Shown in pieces: positions 34,360 to 42,958 of a stretch of DNA of 64,000 nt (its first letter is position 1; the number at the start of each line of letters is the position of its first letter). The notes below the pieces were generated by a model. It did not search any database and was not told where the DNA came from. It was given only the letters and a program-made list of their open reading frames with translations. Both the position numbers and the translations under genes were made by a program. The DNA comes from Thermoplasmata archaeon (GTDB lineage Archaea > Thermoplasmatota > Thermoplasmata > Lutacidiplasmatales > UBA184), in NCBI GenBank assembly GCA_021790425.1, contig JAJYEA010000006.1, positions 1-64,000 of the forward strand. The letters are read 5' to 3'.

Positions 34360-37161
34360 ATGTACGGACGAAGAACCTTGGTAGGTATGGCCACGATCCT
34401 GGCCGTGACCGCGCTCATGGCGATGCCGACATCGCCCCTCCCCTCGCATTCCGGCACCGCCCTCGGTCGCTCGCCGACGCAGGTCGCGGGCCCGACCACG
34501 CCGCACACCCTCGCGTCGCGGGTCGCCCCGGGACCGAACGCGCTGGCGAAGCTCTCTCCCTCGGTCGCCTCTCGGCTCGGGCTCCTCCGCTCCCCGGCCT
34601 CCGCACCCTCGGGCTCCGGAGCGCCCGTCGGGAACGGTGCGGCGGTCCCTGTGGCTCCCTCCTCTCCCCAGCTCACCGTCCCGACCCGCTGGGCCGGGCT
34701 CGACTACAACTCGAACCTCTGCACGTGCGTTCCTCCCGACGGCGGTGTCGCGGCCGGCGACGGGGACGTCGTGCAGACCGTGAACTCCGCCCTGGAGGTC
34801 TGGACCACCTCCGGCACCCTGGTCACGACGGAATCCCTCCCCCAGTTCTTCCGCATACCGGCGAGCGACTTCTTCTCCGATCCCTACATCATCTACGACA
34901 GCCAAGCCGGGCGCTGGGTCGTCTCGGGCATCGACATCAACGGAGCGACCTACCAGGGCACGATCGACGTCAACGTCTCCCAGACGAGCAGCTTCCTCGG
35001 CGGTTGGACCGAATATCAGTTCACGTCGAACGCGTCCGCCGTCACCCTCACCGACCAACCCTTCATCGCCCTCACCTCCGAGAACCTCCTGGTCTCCGCC
35101 AACATCTTCGACATGAGCACCGGGTCGTTGCTCGGCGCCGAGATCTGGATGGCGAACCTGACCGCCGTCCTGGCCGGTGCCCCCTCCCCCTCCGAGTACT
35201 CGTGGGGGCCGAATGCCTCGTTCGGTTCCCTCCACCCCGCCAGCCCGATCGGGCCGTCCCCCAACGCCTACTTCGTCAGCGACAACTTCGGGGCCGCCTA
35301 CGGGGTCACCTCCCAGACTTTCCTCAACGTGATGGAGTTCCGGGGTTCCCCGCCGGCGGCGGTGACGATGACGGACACCAACCTCTCGATCACTCCCGAG
35401 GCGTCCGCCCCTCTCGTCAATGGGGCGTGGTGCGCCTGGGATGCGACGGGGGCCTGCCTGTCGCTCGATGACGGCCGCGTGCTGTCCGCCGTGTGGGCGA
35501 ACGGGTACCTCTGGGGGACGGCGAACGAGGGTTGCCTGCAGGGCGGTGTCAACGACGCCTGCATTCGCGTCTTCGAGGTGAACACCTCGGCCGCCACCCC
35601 CACGCTCCTCCAGCAGATCGATTTCAGCCAGGGCGGGAGTTCCATGGACTCCTACGGGGCCGTGGCGCTCGACTACGTCGGTGACCTCGGCATGGTCTTC
35701 AGCGGGGCGGGCAACGCCACGTTCCCGAGCCTCTACGTGACCGGCGCCACGGCCGCGCAGATCGCGGCGGCCACGAAGGCCGGCACTCCCCTCACCCTTT
35801 CGACCCCCGTGACCGTGGCGGCCGGGGTCGGCCTCCTCGATCCGACCGTCTTCGCGAACCGCTGGGGCGACTACTTCGAGATCTCCCCGGATGCCAACGT
35901 GTGGAACTCCCTGTGGCTCGAAGGGGAGTACATCGGGCCGAACAACGCGACCGACTACTACTCGACCGAGGTCGCGCAGACCTCCTTCCCGACGGCGCTC
36001 TACACGGTCAACGTGACCGCGAGCGGTCTCGCCCCCGGGACCAACTGGACGGCCTCGCTCAACGGGATCTCCGCCGCGTCGGGCACCTCCTGGCTCCGGT
36101 TCGAGGTGCCGAACGGCACCTACACCTTCGCCCCCGGGGCCATCCCCTCGGCCCCGGGCGTGCGCTACGGGGCGAACATCACGTCAAAGCCGATCACGGT
36201 CGCCGGGAATACCGTCTCCCTCCAAGTACACTACCAGAAGGAGGACCTCGTGACCACATCCGTGTGGCCTTCCCCCACCGCAGGTAGCGTGGTCCCCGGC
36301 TCGGGCTGGATCTACGATGGCAATGCGACGACCTTCACGGCCACTCCCTCCCCCGGGGGCGACTTCCTGCTCTGGATGGGCACGGGCACCGGCAACTACA
36401 CCGGGACCTCGCCGTCCTTCCATGTCACGCTGAGCGCCCCGATCACGGAGGTGGCGTACTTCGGGGTCCGGCCCTCGTACGCGGTGACCGTGACCCAGGG
36501 CGGCCTCCCCACCGGGACGTCGTGGAGCATCTCCGTGAACGGCGTGACGAAGACCACCACGAACGCGAGCGTGACCTTCCAGGAGCCGAACGGCACCTAC
36601 GGGTATTCCGCCCCGAGCCCCATCGCGGGCAAGGGCTACGGCACGGAGTTCGTGAGCACGGACGCCGTGGGGACGGTGAACGTGAGCGGGTCGGCGAAGG
36701 CCGTCACCCTCTCGTACTCGGCCCAGTACGAGGTGAAGTTGACCGTCTCCCCTTCGAACGCCGGGGGCGTGACCCCCGCGTCGGGATGGTATCCTGCCGG
36801 GTCGCTGACGGTCAATGCCTACGGCGCCGCGGGCTATCAGTTCGTGAAGTGGAACGCCACGGGCATCCCGGGCGGACTCGGGAACTCCTCCAGCGCGACC
36901 TTCTCCCTCTCGGGCCCCGTGAACCTCACCGCGGTCTTCGTGGCCGCGAGCCCGCACGGATCGACCTCGGGGTCGAACTCCTCGGGCGGGCTGAGCCTCC
37001 CGCTTGCCATCGGGCTGATCGCGGTCGCTGCGGTCGTCGCGCTCGTCCTCGGTCTTCTGGTCGGGCGGCGGATGGGCCGGAAGGGCACTTCCTCCGCGCC
37101 CGCGGGCCCCTACCCTTCGGCACCGGCCAGCTACCCGGGGTACCCTCCTCCCCCGCCGTAG
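34360..37161 (+). CDS. Large exported surface protein with C-terminal anchor
   Basis: 933 residues. Signal segment at about 5-23. A Ser/Pro/Ala-rich linker, then a big domain (about 108-545) with CTCVPPDGGVAAGDGDVVQTVN, QAGRWVVSGIDIN and NRWGDYFEISPDA, likely a beta-propeller of the kind found in exported archaeal proteins. Then repeats of about 85 residues with VPNGTYTF / EPNGTYGY and two InlB/Flg_new-like repeats (GWYPAGSLTVNAYGAAGYQFVKW). TM at about 880-902, then a basic and Pro/Tyr-rich cytoplasmic tail. Many N-x-S/T sites. Function unknown; probably adhesion or a surface layer-associated role. Confidence 0.75.
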   Translation: MYGRRTLVGMATILAVTALMAMPTSPLPSHSGTALGRSPTQVAGPTTPHTLASRVAPGPNALAKLSPSVASRLGLLRSPASAPSGSGAPVGNGAAVPVAPSSPQLTVPTRWAGLDYNSNLCTCVPPDGGVAAGDGDVVQTVNSALEVWTTSGTLVTTESLPQFFRIPASDFFSDPYIIYDSQAGRWVVSGIDINGATYQGTIDVNVSQTSSFLGGWTEYQFTSNASAVTLTDQPFIALTSENLLVSANIFDMSTGSLLGAEIWMANLTAVLAGAPSPSEYSWGPNASFGSLHPASPIGPSPNAYFVSDNFGAAYGVTSQTFLNVMEFRGSPPAAVTMTDTNLSITPEASAPLVNGAWCAWDATGACLSLDDGRVLSAVWANGYLWGTANEGCLQGGVNDACIRVFEVNTSAATPTLLQQIDFSQGGSSMDSYGAVALDYVGDLGMVFSGAGNATFPSLYVTGATAAQIAAATKAGTPLTLSTPVTVAAGVGLLDPTVFANRWGDYFEISPDANVWNSLWLEGEYIGPNNATDYYSTEVAQTSFPTALYTVNVTASGLAPGTNWTASLNGISAASGTSWLRFEVPNGTYTFAPGAIPSAPGVRYGANITSKPITVAGNTVSLQVHYQKEDLVTTSVWPSPTAGSVVPGSGWIYDGNATTFTATPSPGGDFLLWMGTGTGNYTGTSPSFHVTLSAPITEVAYFGVRPSYAVTVTQGGLPTGTSWSISVNGVTKTTTNASVTFQEPNGTYGYSAPSPIAGKGYGTEFVSTDAVGTVNVSGSAKAVTLSYSAQYEVKLTVSPSNAGGVTPASGWYPAGSLTVNAYGAAGYQFVKWNATGIPGGLGNSSSATFSLSGPVNLTAVFVAASPHGSTSGSNSSGGLSLPLAIGLIAVAAVVALVLGLLVGRRMGRKGTSSAPAGPYPSAPASYPGYPPPPP

Positions 37162-37271
37162 GGGTCGCCGACGATCCCCGCCCGGCGCTCCGGGAGCGCC
37201 GGCGCCCGACACGGGCGCCCGCCGTGCCCAGGGTCCCCGTGACGGACCGGGCGTGAGGGTACCGGGCGGGC

Positions 37272-37913
37272 CTACGAGTACCGGACGCGGCCCTTGATCT
37301 CCAGGGCCCGCTCCCGGATGGCAGCCGCACCGAGGGGGTTCCCGGTGGCGTAGCCCTCGAGGAAGGCGGCGTAGAGCGTTCCGGCATCCGGGGAGAGGGT
37401 GTTCAGGTCCTCCTCCACGAGATGGAGGTCGATGCCGAACTCCTCCAGTTCGGGCGTGTGCGATCCCATCGAGAGATCGAGCAGCACGATCTCCTGCCCC
37501 GTCCAGAGCACGTTCGAGCCGGTGAGGTCTCCGTGGGAGATGTTCCCCCGGTGGAGCCGGCCCACCGCCTCGCCCCAGCGCCGCAGGAGGTCGCGGTTCT
37601 CCGGGCCGTCCGAGGCGTCCGCCTCCAGGATCTCCGTCACCGACCGTCCGGGGACCCGTTCCATCACGAACGACCCCTCCGCGAGGTCGATATCGAGCAC
37701 GAACGGGGTCCGGATCCCGAGCCCGCGCGCCTCCCGGAGGAGACGGACCTCCATCCGGAGCCGCTCGGTCCGGAGTCGCTGGTCGAGCGCGGGCGGCCGG
37801 TAGGCCTTCACGATCCGGTGCTTGCGCAACGCCGGGATCCCGAGGTACCGGGTCTCGATCACCTGGGCTTCGGCGCCCTCCCCGAGCAAGGGGGAGGACT
37901 CGGGGCCGGTCAT
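37272..37913 (-). CDS. bud32: Bud32, Kae1-associated protein kinase
   Basis: 213 residues. Small kinase of the KEOPS complex (t6A tRNA modification): LGEGAEAQVIE (nucleotide loop), VKAYR Lys, SHGDLTGSNVLW catalytic loop, and LLDLSMGSHTPELEEFGIDLHLVEEDL (DFG-equivalent plus the Bud32-specific segment). Here it is a separate gene, not fused to Kae1. ATG 37913 overlaps the speB stop (ATGA), so the two are co-translated. The much longer frame reaching 38870 is only open by composition. Confidence 0.93.
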   Translation of the reverse strand: MTGPESSPLLGEGAEAQVIETRYLGIPALRKHRIVKAYRPPALDQRLRTERLRMEVRLLREARGLGIRTPFVLDIDLAEGSFVMERVPGRSVTEILEADASDGPENRDLLRRWGEAVGRLHRGNISHGDLTGSNVLWTGQEIVLLDLSMGSHTPELEEFGIDLHLVEEDLNTLSPDAGTLYAAFLEGYATGNPLGAAAIRERALEIKGRVRYS

Positions 37914-38794
37914 GCCGGATTCGACTGCCACGCCTTCCAGGTGCGGGCCACGGTCTCGCGCACGAAGCGTGCGGCGAGGGCGGAGGTGTTCCCGAGCTCG
38001 TTCGGGGGGGAGACCTCCATGATGTCGAGCCCGACGAGGCGGGGTGCGGCGGTGTCGATGACGGTCTTGATGTCCACGGGCGTGAGCCCGAAGGGCTCGG
38101 GCGTTCCCGTGCCCCCCGCGTAGGCGGGGTCGATCACGTCGATGTCGAGCGAGATGTAGACCTTCCGGGTGCCGAGGAGCGCCAGGGCATCCCGGACCGA
38201 CTTCTCGATGCCCTCCTTCCGCACCTGGTGGGCCGTGATGTAGTGGAGGCCGAGGCCGGGGATCTCCTCGATCTCCTCCTTCGAGACGGACCGCACGCCC
38301 AGCACGACGAGGTTCTTCGGGCCGATGTGCTCGGTCATGCGCCGGGAGGAGCAGGCATGGCTCCGGGTGTCCCCGAGGTACTCCTCGCGGAAGTCCATGT
38401 GCGCGTCGAGATAGAGCACCCCCACGCTGTCCGGGTCGGGGATCGCCTCGACCACGGGGGCGGCGCAGGCGTGGTCTCCCCCGAGCACGATCGGGAACTT
38501 CGCGGACTTCCACAGGTGCTGCGCGACCTCCCGCACCCCCTCGGCCATGTCCGAGGCCGTCCCGAACTCCTCCGTGTTCCCGGCATCGTGGACCGGCACC
38601 GCGGCGAGGTCCACTCCGGTCTCGAGGTCGAGCGTCTCGTAATGCCAGGAGGCGGCCCGGATGGCGTCCGGCGCGAATCGGGCTCCCGGGCGGTAGGAGG
38701 TCGTGCGGTCGAAGGGTACCCCGACGATCACGTAGCGCGCCTCCTCGAACGGAGCGCCCGCATCGGCGAAGTGAGTGAGCGACAGGCCCTGCAT
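37910..38794 (-). CDS. speB: Agmatinase / ureohydrolase
   Basis: 294 residues. Mn-binding motifs LGGDHACAAP, VLYLDAHMDFR and SLDIDVIDPAYAGGTGTPEPFGL are those of the arginase/agmatinase family; the archaeal agmatinase type makes putrescine from agmatine for polyamine or hypusine synthesis. First gene of a leaderless minus-strand unit with bud32. Confidence 0.92.
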   Translation of the reverse strand: MQGLSLTHFADAGAPFEEARYVIVGVPFDRTTSYRPGARFAPDAIRAASWHYETLDLETGVDLAAVPVHDAGNTEEFGTASDMAEGVREVAQHLWKSAKFPIVLGGDHACAAPVVEAIPDPDSVGVLYLDAHMDFREEYLGDTRSHACSSRRMTEHIGPKNLVVLGVRSVSKEEIEEIPGLGLHYITAHQVRKEGIEKSVRDALALLGTRKVYISLDIDVIDPAYAGGTGTPEPFGLTPVDIKTVIDTAAPRLVGLDIMEVSPPNELGNTSALAARFVRETVARTWKAWQSNPA

Positions 38795-38816
38795 CTGTCG
38801 TATGGGACGCTACGGA

Positions 38817-38826
38817 CCTTATAAGG
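38817..38826. promoter_or_regulatory. Palindromic TATA box shared by speB and sufC
   Basis: CCTTATAAGG is a perfect palindrome centred 27 nt from the speB ATG (38794, minus) and about 33 nt from the sufC ATG (38855, plus). A single element could drive both directions. Confidence 0.6.
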
Positions 38827-38854
38827 GGAGACGGTCTTTGAACGCCGTTATACC

Positions 38855-39616
38855 ATGACCCCTTCCCCAAGCGAGCTGGCCGTCCGCGGGCTCCACGTGA
38901 GCGTGGCCGGAAAGGAGATCCTGAAGGGCATCGACCTGACCGTCAAGAGCGGCGAGGTCGTCGCCGTGATGGGACCGAACGGGTCCGGGAAGAGCACCCT
39001 CGCCTACTCCCTCGCGGGACATCCGCGCTACACCGTCACCGCCGGGACCGCCACGATGGCCGGGAAGGACCTCCTGAAGGAGACCGCCGATGCCCGCGCC
39101 CGGGACGGTCTCTTCCTCGGGTTCCAGTATCCCGTGGAGGTGTCCGGGGTCTCCTTCTCCAAGCTCCTCTGGAGCGCGTACACCCAGAAGCACGTCGCGG
39201 AGGAGATCGACATCGACGCCTACCAGGGCCGGCTCGAGGGCAACATGCGGATGCTGGGCATGGACGGGACGTTCCTCAAGCGCTCCCTGAACGAGGGGTT
39301 CTCGGGCGGGGAGAAGAAGCGGGGCGAGGTGCTCCAGATGGCGACGCTCGAGCCCAAGTTCGCGATCCTCGACGAGCCCGACAGCGGCCTCGACATCGAC
39401 GCGGTGAAGGTGGTGGGCGAGGGGATCAGCCATCTCCGGAACCCGTCGCTCGGGATCCTCGTCGTCACGCACTATCAGCGTATCCTTAAGTACATCAACC
39501 CCGATAGGATATACGTCATCGTGGATGGGGTCGTCGCTCGGGAAGGCGGAAGGGAACTTGCAGAAGAACTCGAACTCAGGGGCTACGACTGGGTCCGACC
39601 ACCGCACGATCATTGA
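38855..39616 (+). CDS. sufC: SufC, Fe-S assembly ATPase
   Basis: 253 residues. Walker A GPNGSGKST, signature FSGGEKKRGEV, Walker B FAILDEPDSGLD and the SufC-typical GLFLGFQYPVEVSGVSF. ATPase of the SufBC(D) scaffold. Here the next gene is sufS, with an unusually long same-strand overlap; sufB and sufD are not in the window. Confidence 0.95.
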   Translation: MTPSPSELAVRGLHVSVAGKEILKGIDLTVKSGEVVAVMGPNGSGKSTLAYSLAGHPRYTVTAGTATMAGKDLLKETADARARDGLFLGFQYPVEVSGVSFSKLLWSAYTQKHVAEEIDIDAYQGRLEGNMRMLGMDGTFLKRSLNEGFSGGEKKRGEVLQMATLEPKFAILDEPDSGLDIDAVKVVGEGISHLRNPSLGILVVTHYQRILKYINPDRIYVIVDGVVAREGGRELAEELELRGYDWVRPPHDH

Positions 39617-40835
39617 GGGGTGTCGGGGAGACTTCCCCGTACTCGAACGCACCTTTCACGACAAACCCCTCGTCTACCTCGATTCCGCGGCCACCAGCCA
39701 GAAGCCGCGCGAGGTCATCGATGTCGAGGCGGAATTCTACCGCCGTTCCAACGCCAACGTCCACCGCGGGGTCTACGCCCTCTCCGAGGAGGCCACCGAG
39801 CTCTACGAGCACGCGCGGGAACGCGCGGCCCGCTTCCTCCACGTGCGGGACCCGGAGGAGATCATCTTCGTGCGCGGGACCACGGAAGCCCTCAACCTGG
39901 TGGCGACGTCTCTCGGCCGCGCGGACCTCCATGCGGGGGACCGGGTCGTCTCCACCGAGATGGAGCACCACTCGAACATCGTCCCCTGGCACTTCCTCCG
40001 GAAGTACCCGGGCATCGAGCTCGAGTTCATCGGCCTGACCGAGGAGGGGGAGCTCGTCCCCGCCGACATCGAGCGGCTCGTGCGTCCCGGGACCAAGGTC
40101 ACCACGCTCACCCACGTCTCGAACGTCCTGGGGACCCTCAACCCCGTGGCCGAGATCGCGGAGCGCGCCCACGATGCCGGGAGCCTGGTGGTGCTCGACG
40201 CCGCGCAGTCGGCCCCGCACATCCCCGTCGATGTCGAGAAGCTCGGGGTCGATTTCGTCGCCTTCTCCGGGCACAAGGTCTACGGTCCCACGGGGATCGG
40301 CGTGCTCTGGGGACGGAAGGAGCTCCTCAAGCGCATGGCCCCCTACATGGGCGGCGGCGAGATGATCATGAACGTCGAGAAGGGGGACGTCTCGTACAAG
40401 GACCCCCCCTACCGCTTCGAAGCGGGGACGCCGAACGTGGCCGGTGCGGTCACGATGTCCGCGGCGCTCGACTACGTCGACCGGATCGGCTACGACGCCA
40501 TCGCGAGCCACGACGCCGCGCTCGTCGCGCATGCCTGGGCGGTCCTCGGGGAGACCTTCGGGAAGAAGATCCGGCTCTACGGCCCGCCGCCCGAACGGGG
40601 CCACATCGGCGTCGTCTCGTTCGCGATCGAGGGCGTCCACCCCCACGACCTCGCGAGCCTCCTCGACGAGGAAGGGATCGCGATCCGCGCGGGACACCAT
40701 TGCGCCCAGCTCGTGATGAAGCGCTACAAGGTGCCCGCCATGGCCCGGGCGAGCTACGGCATCTACAACCGGTCGGACGACACCGCCGCGCTGGTCACGG
40801 CCCTGCAGAAGGTCGCCGGTTTCCTCGCCCGCTGA
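39525..40835 (+). CDS. sufS: SufS-type cysteine desulfurase
   Basis: About 436 residues from ATG 39525, or 425 from TTG 39558. PLP-binding Lys in FSGHKVYGPTG, active-site Cys in IRAGHHCAQLVMK, N-terminal PLVYLDSAATSQKP. Supplies persulfide sulfur for Fe-S clusters. Family similarity begins about 30 residues in (GDFPVLERTF), but no ATG/GTG/TTG lies between 39558 and there, so the gene overlaps sufC by at least 59 bases. Confidence 0.93.
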   Translation: MGSSLGKAEGNLQKNSNSGATTGSDHRTIIEGCRGDFPVLERTFHDKPLVYLDSAATSQKPREVIDVEAEFYRRSNANVHRGVYALSEEATELYEHARERAARFLHVRDPEEIIFVRGTTEALNLVATSLGRADLHAGDRVVSTEMEHHSNIVPWHFLRKYPGIELEFIGLTEEGELVPADIERLVRPGTKVTTLTHVSNVLGTLNPVAEIAERAHDAGSLVVLDAAQSAPHIPVDVEKLGVDFVAFSGHKVYGPTGIGVLWGRKELLKRMAPYMGGGEMIMNVEKGDVSYKDPPYRFEAGTPNVAGAVTMSAALDYVDRIGYDAIASHDAALVAHAWAVLGETFGKKIRLYGPPPERGHIGVVSFAIEGVHPHDLASLLDEEGIAIRAGHHCAQLVMKRYKVPAMARASYGIYNRSDDTAALVTALQKVAGFLAR

Positions 40836-40878
40836 CGCGGTCCCCCGTTCTCCCCGGCGGAGCCGGGTCCGGGCATCC

Positions 40879-42039
40879 TCAGAGGAGGCTCCAGGGTCCC
40901 GCTCGGAGATGGTTCGAGTAGCGGGACAGGAAGGGGTCGTTCTGTTTCTTGCCGAGGGCGAGGAGGGCACCCTCGCGGCCCATGCCGGGCGCGTAGCTCC
41001 ACCCGAGGCGGAACCCTCCCGCCACGGCCACCACGTTCCCGGACCGGGAGACGATCGGGAGCCCGTCCGGTGAGCAGGGGCGCTGGCCCGATCGGAAGTC
41101 AAGGACCTGGTCGAGCCCGGCCAGCTCCCGCGCCCGGGAGAGTATGGCCTCCGCGTGCGTGGTGCGTTCGGTCAGGTCGAAGTCCCACCCCCCGGTCACC
41201 TTGAGATGGCGCCCGGCCTCCGAGGGCGTTCCGGCCCGGGGGCCCAATGGCACCGCGGCGATCCCCCGGTCCGCGTAGATCACGGCGATGTCCTTCCGTT
41301 CGCGGGCGATGGCGTGCCAGCCGTAGCCCTTCACCGCGGTGAGCGGCAGGCCGATCCGGCGGGCCGCGACCCCGGTGCTGGCGACGACGGCATCGAACCG
41401 TCGTGGGCCGCCACCGGCATCCAGCGTCCCGTCCGCCGATAGCGACCGGACCGCCTTCCGCTCGATCCGGACCCGCGGCATCTCGGAAAGGATCCGCCGC
41501 ACGAAGAGCTCGGTGTGGAGCCATCCCATCTTGGGGAAGTAGATCACGCCGGCCAGTCCCTTCCGCTCCTTCACCTCGAACGGCACCGGCGGATACTTCG
41601 ACTCGTTGGCCCGGACCGCGGCGCGGAACGCTTTCGCGCTCTCGTAGACCTCCTCCAGTCCGCCCATCCGGAGCTCGAAGTCGTTGCGGGCCTCCGCGAG
41701 GGCGTTGTACGCCCGGGTGGACTCCTCGGCCATGGCCCTCAGGTGCGTCCACCCCGCCCGGTCCGGTTCCCGGCCCATGGTGCGGAAGTAGCGGAACAGC
41801 CATCGGCGGTCGACGTTGTGGAACGCGGACGAATCGTTCCTCCAGTAGCGCCAGGCCCGGCGCAGGTAGTCGAGATTGTTGATCCGGTAGAAGTTCTCGG
41901 GCTCGAGGATCCCCGCGGCGTGGATGGAATCTCCCCCCGGCTCGCCCTTCTCGAAGAGCGTGACCGAGGCCCCCTCCTTCTCGAGGTAGTAGGCGGCGAA
42001 GAGCCCCGCGATCCCGCCTCCCACGACCGCGACCTCCAT
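40879..42039 (-). CDS. FAD-dependent amine/D-amino-acid oxidoreductase (DAO family)
   Basis: 386 residues. N-terminal VAVVGGGIAGLFAAYYLEKEGASVTLFEKG is the dinucleotide fold; RSGQRPCSPDGLPIVSRSGNVVAVAGGFRLGWSYAPGMG is the C-terminal FAD-contact segment of the DadA/DAO family. A soluble or membrane-associated deaminating dehydrogenase is likely; substrate not certain. Stand-alone gene, convergent to sufS. Confidence 0.85.
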   Translation of the reverse strand: MEVAVVGGGIAGLFAAYYLEKEGASVTLFEKGEPGGDSIHAAGILEPENFYRINNLDYLRRAWRYWRNDSSAFHNVDRRWLFRYFRTMGREPDRAGWTHLRAMAEESTRAYNALAEARNDFELRMGGLEEVYESAKAFRAAVRANESKYPPVPFEVKERKGLAGVIYFPKMGWLHTELFVRRILSEMPRVRIERKAVRSLSADGTLDAGGGPRRFDAVVASTGVAARRIGLPLTAVKGYGWHAIARERKDIAVIYADRGIAAVPLGPRAGTPSEAGRHLKVTGGWDFDLTERTTHAEAILSRARELAGLDQVLDFRSGQRPCSPDGLPIVSRSGNVVAVAGGFRLGWSYAPGMGREGALLALGKKQNDPFLSRYSNHLRAGPWSLL

Positions 42040-42128
42040 GGAATTCCCCGGGCGCTCCGCCGTCCCCTGTCCGGGCGAGGGCGTCCGCCTCTTAACCTCC
42101 CGCGGCGGTCCCTACCTATCTAGTAAGT

Positions 42129-42138
42129 GCTATATATC
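42129..42138 (+). promoter_or_regulatory. TATA box of bactofilin/ABC operon
   Basis: GCTATATATC centred about 36 nt before GTG 42170, giving a leader of about 9 nt. The flanks (42119-42153) are AT-rich. Confidence 0.6.
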
Positions 42139-42169
42139 AAGTAGTCTTTACATATGTCGGCAATGGAAC

Positions 42170-42487
42170 GTGAGAGAGATCCGCTCCCTCAAGGAGCTCG
42201 AGGTGATCATGAAGGCGCTATCGAACCCCGTCCGCATGACCATCGTGGGCTCCTTGGCGCGCGAGCCCAAGCACATCTACGCGCTCGCGAAGGAGCTCCG
42301 TCTCTCCTACCCGCTCGTCCATCTCTACGTGGAGTCCCTCGAGAAGGTGGGGCTGGTGGAGAGCACGACGGGAGGCGTTGCCCCCGACCAACGGGAGCGC
42401 AAGTACTACCGCGCGGCCTCGTTCCGCATCGAGCTGACCCCGGAAAGATTGAAAGAAATGTATCAGGAGGCGAAGCAAGATGGCTAG
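42170..42487 (+). CDS. Winged-helix regulator (ArsR-like)
   Basis: 105 residues from GTG 42170. MKALSNPVRMTIVGSLAREPKHIYALAKELRLSYPLVHLYVESLEKVGLVES is a classic ArsR/HTH_20 winged helix, followed by a wing (ERKYYRAASFRIELT). The ATG at 42163 is in a different frame. First gene of a six-gene operon; it likely controls the operon through the AT-rich promoter. Overlaps the next gene by 8 bases. Confidence 0.85.
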   Translation: MREIRSLKELEVIMKALSNPVRMTIVGSLAREPKHIYALAKELRLSYPLVHLYVESLEKVGLVESTTGGVAPDQRERKYYRAASFRIELTPERLKEMYQEAKQDG

Positions 42488-42824
42488 AATCGGAGTGATC
42501 GGCTTGTCGGCGGGAATGGCCGTGGTGATGGGCGCGATCGTGCCGATTATCACGATCTACTACATGGCCCAGGGCCTCGAGGTCATCGCGGGAGTGATCG
42601 TGATCCTCTTCTCCCTCACCGGGGGTGTGGTCCTCGGGGTGGTCTCCATGGGCATCGGCTTCGCCGCCCCGTTCGCGGGGGACTCCGCGGCCGCCGAGGC
42701 GGAGGAGCGTCTGAAGGTGCTGCGGGCATCGCACCGGGCGCTCCTGGAGGAGCTGGACGACGAGGTCGCCATCCTGAAGGAGATCCGCGACAACCTGAAG
42801 AACGCGGGCGGAGGAAGGGCATGA
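42480..42824 (+). CDS. Small membrane protein with C-terminal coiled coil
   Basis: 114 residues. Two TM helices (about 4-28 and 33-60) then a Glu/Arg/Lys-rich helix (about 70-108, AEAEERLKVLRASHRALLEEL, DDEVAILKEIRDNL) with coiled-coil character on the cytoplasmic side. No family recognised. Its coiled coil resembles the small protein that follows, which suggests the two could pair. Confidence 0.75.
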   Translation: MARIGVIGLSAGMAVVMGAIVPIITIYYMAQGLEVIAGVIVILFSLTGGVVLGVVSMGIGFAAPFAGDSAAAEAEERLKVLRASHRALLEELDDEVAILKEIRDNLKNAGGGRA

Positions 42825-42958
42825 CCGACGCCCCGCTGCGCTACGCGAAGCTGAGCGACGAGGAGCTGGCCACCGAGCTCCAGCGGCGTCTTCGGGAAGC
42901 GAAGTCGCTGCTCACGGAGATCCGCGACGTGCTCCGGGAGGCCGCCGATGTCGGCTGA
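42821..42958 (+). CDS. 45-residue helical protein
   Basis: ATG 42821 overlaps the previous stop (ATGA), and its own stop overlaps the next start by 11 bases. The product is almost all charged helix: LSDEELATELQRRLREAKSL and LTEIRDVLREA, heptad-like. It resembles the tail of the preceding membrane protein (LKEIRDNLKN versus LTEIRDVLRE). Tight placement supports a real gene. Function unknown; likely a small helper of the complex. Confidence 0.7.
   Translation: MTDAPLRYAKLSDEELATELQRRLREAKSLLTEIRDVLREAADVG

Noticed and set aside
37914-38870. Bud32 as a 532-residue fusion
   Set aside because: The N-terminal part is an antiparallel-frame shadow of speB; ATG 37913 gives a normal Bud32 of 213 residues.
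39507-39515. GGATATACG as internal TATA box for sufS
   Set aside because: It lies in the sufC coding region and the spacing to ATG 39525 is too short; it could only serve TTG 39558, and there is no further support.
42154-42498. ORF starting near 42154 in the frame next to the winged-helix gene
   Set aside because: Its product has no fold signature, whereas the overlapping frame from GTG 42170 encodes a clear ArsR-like winged helix.
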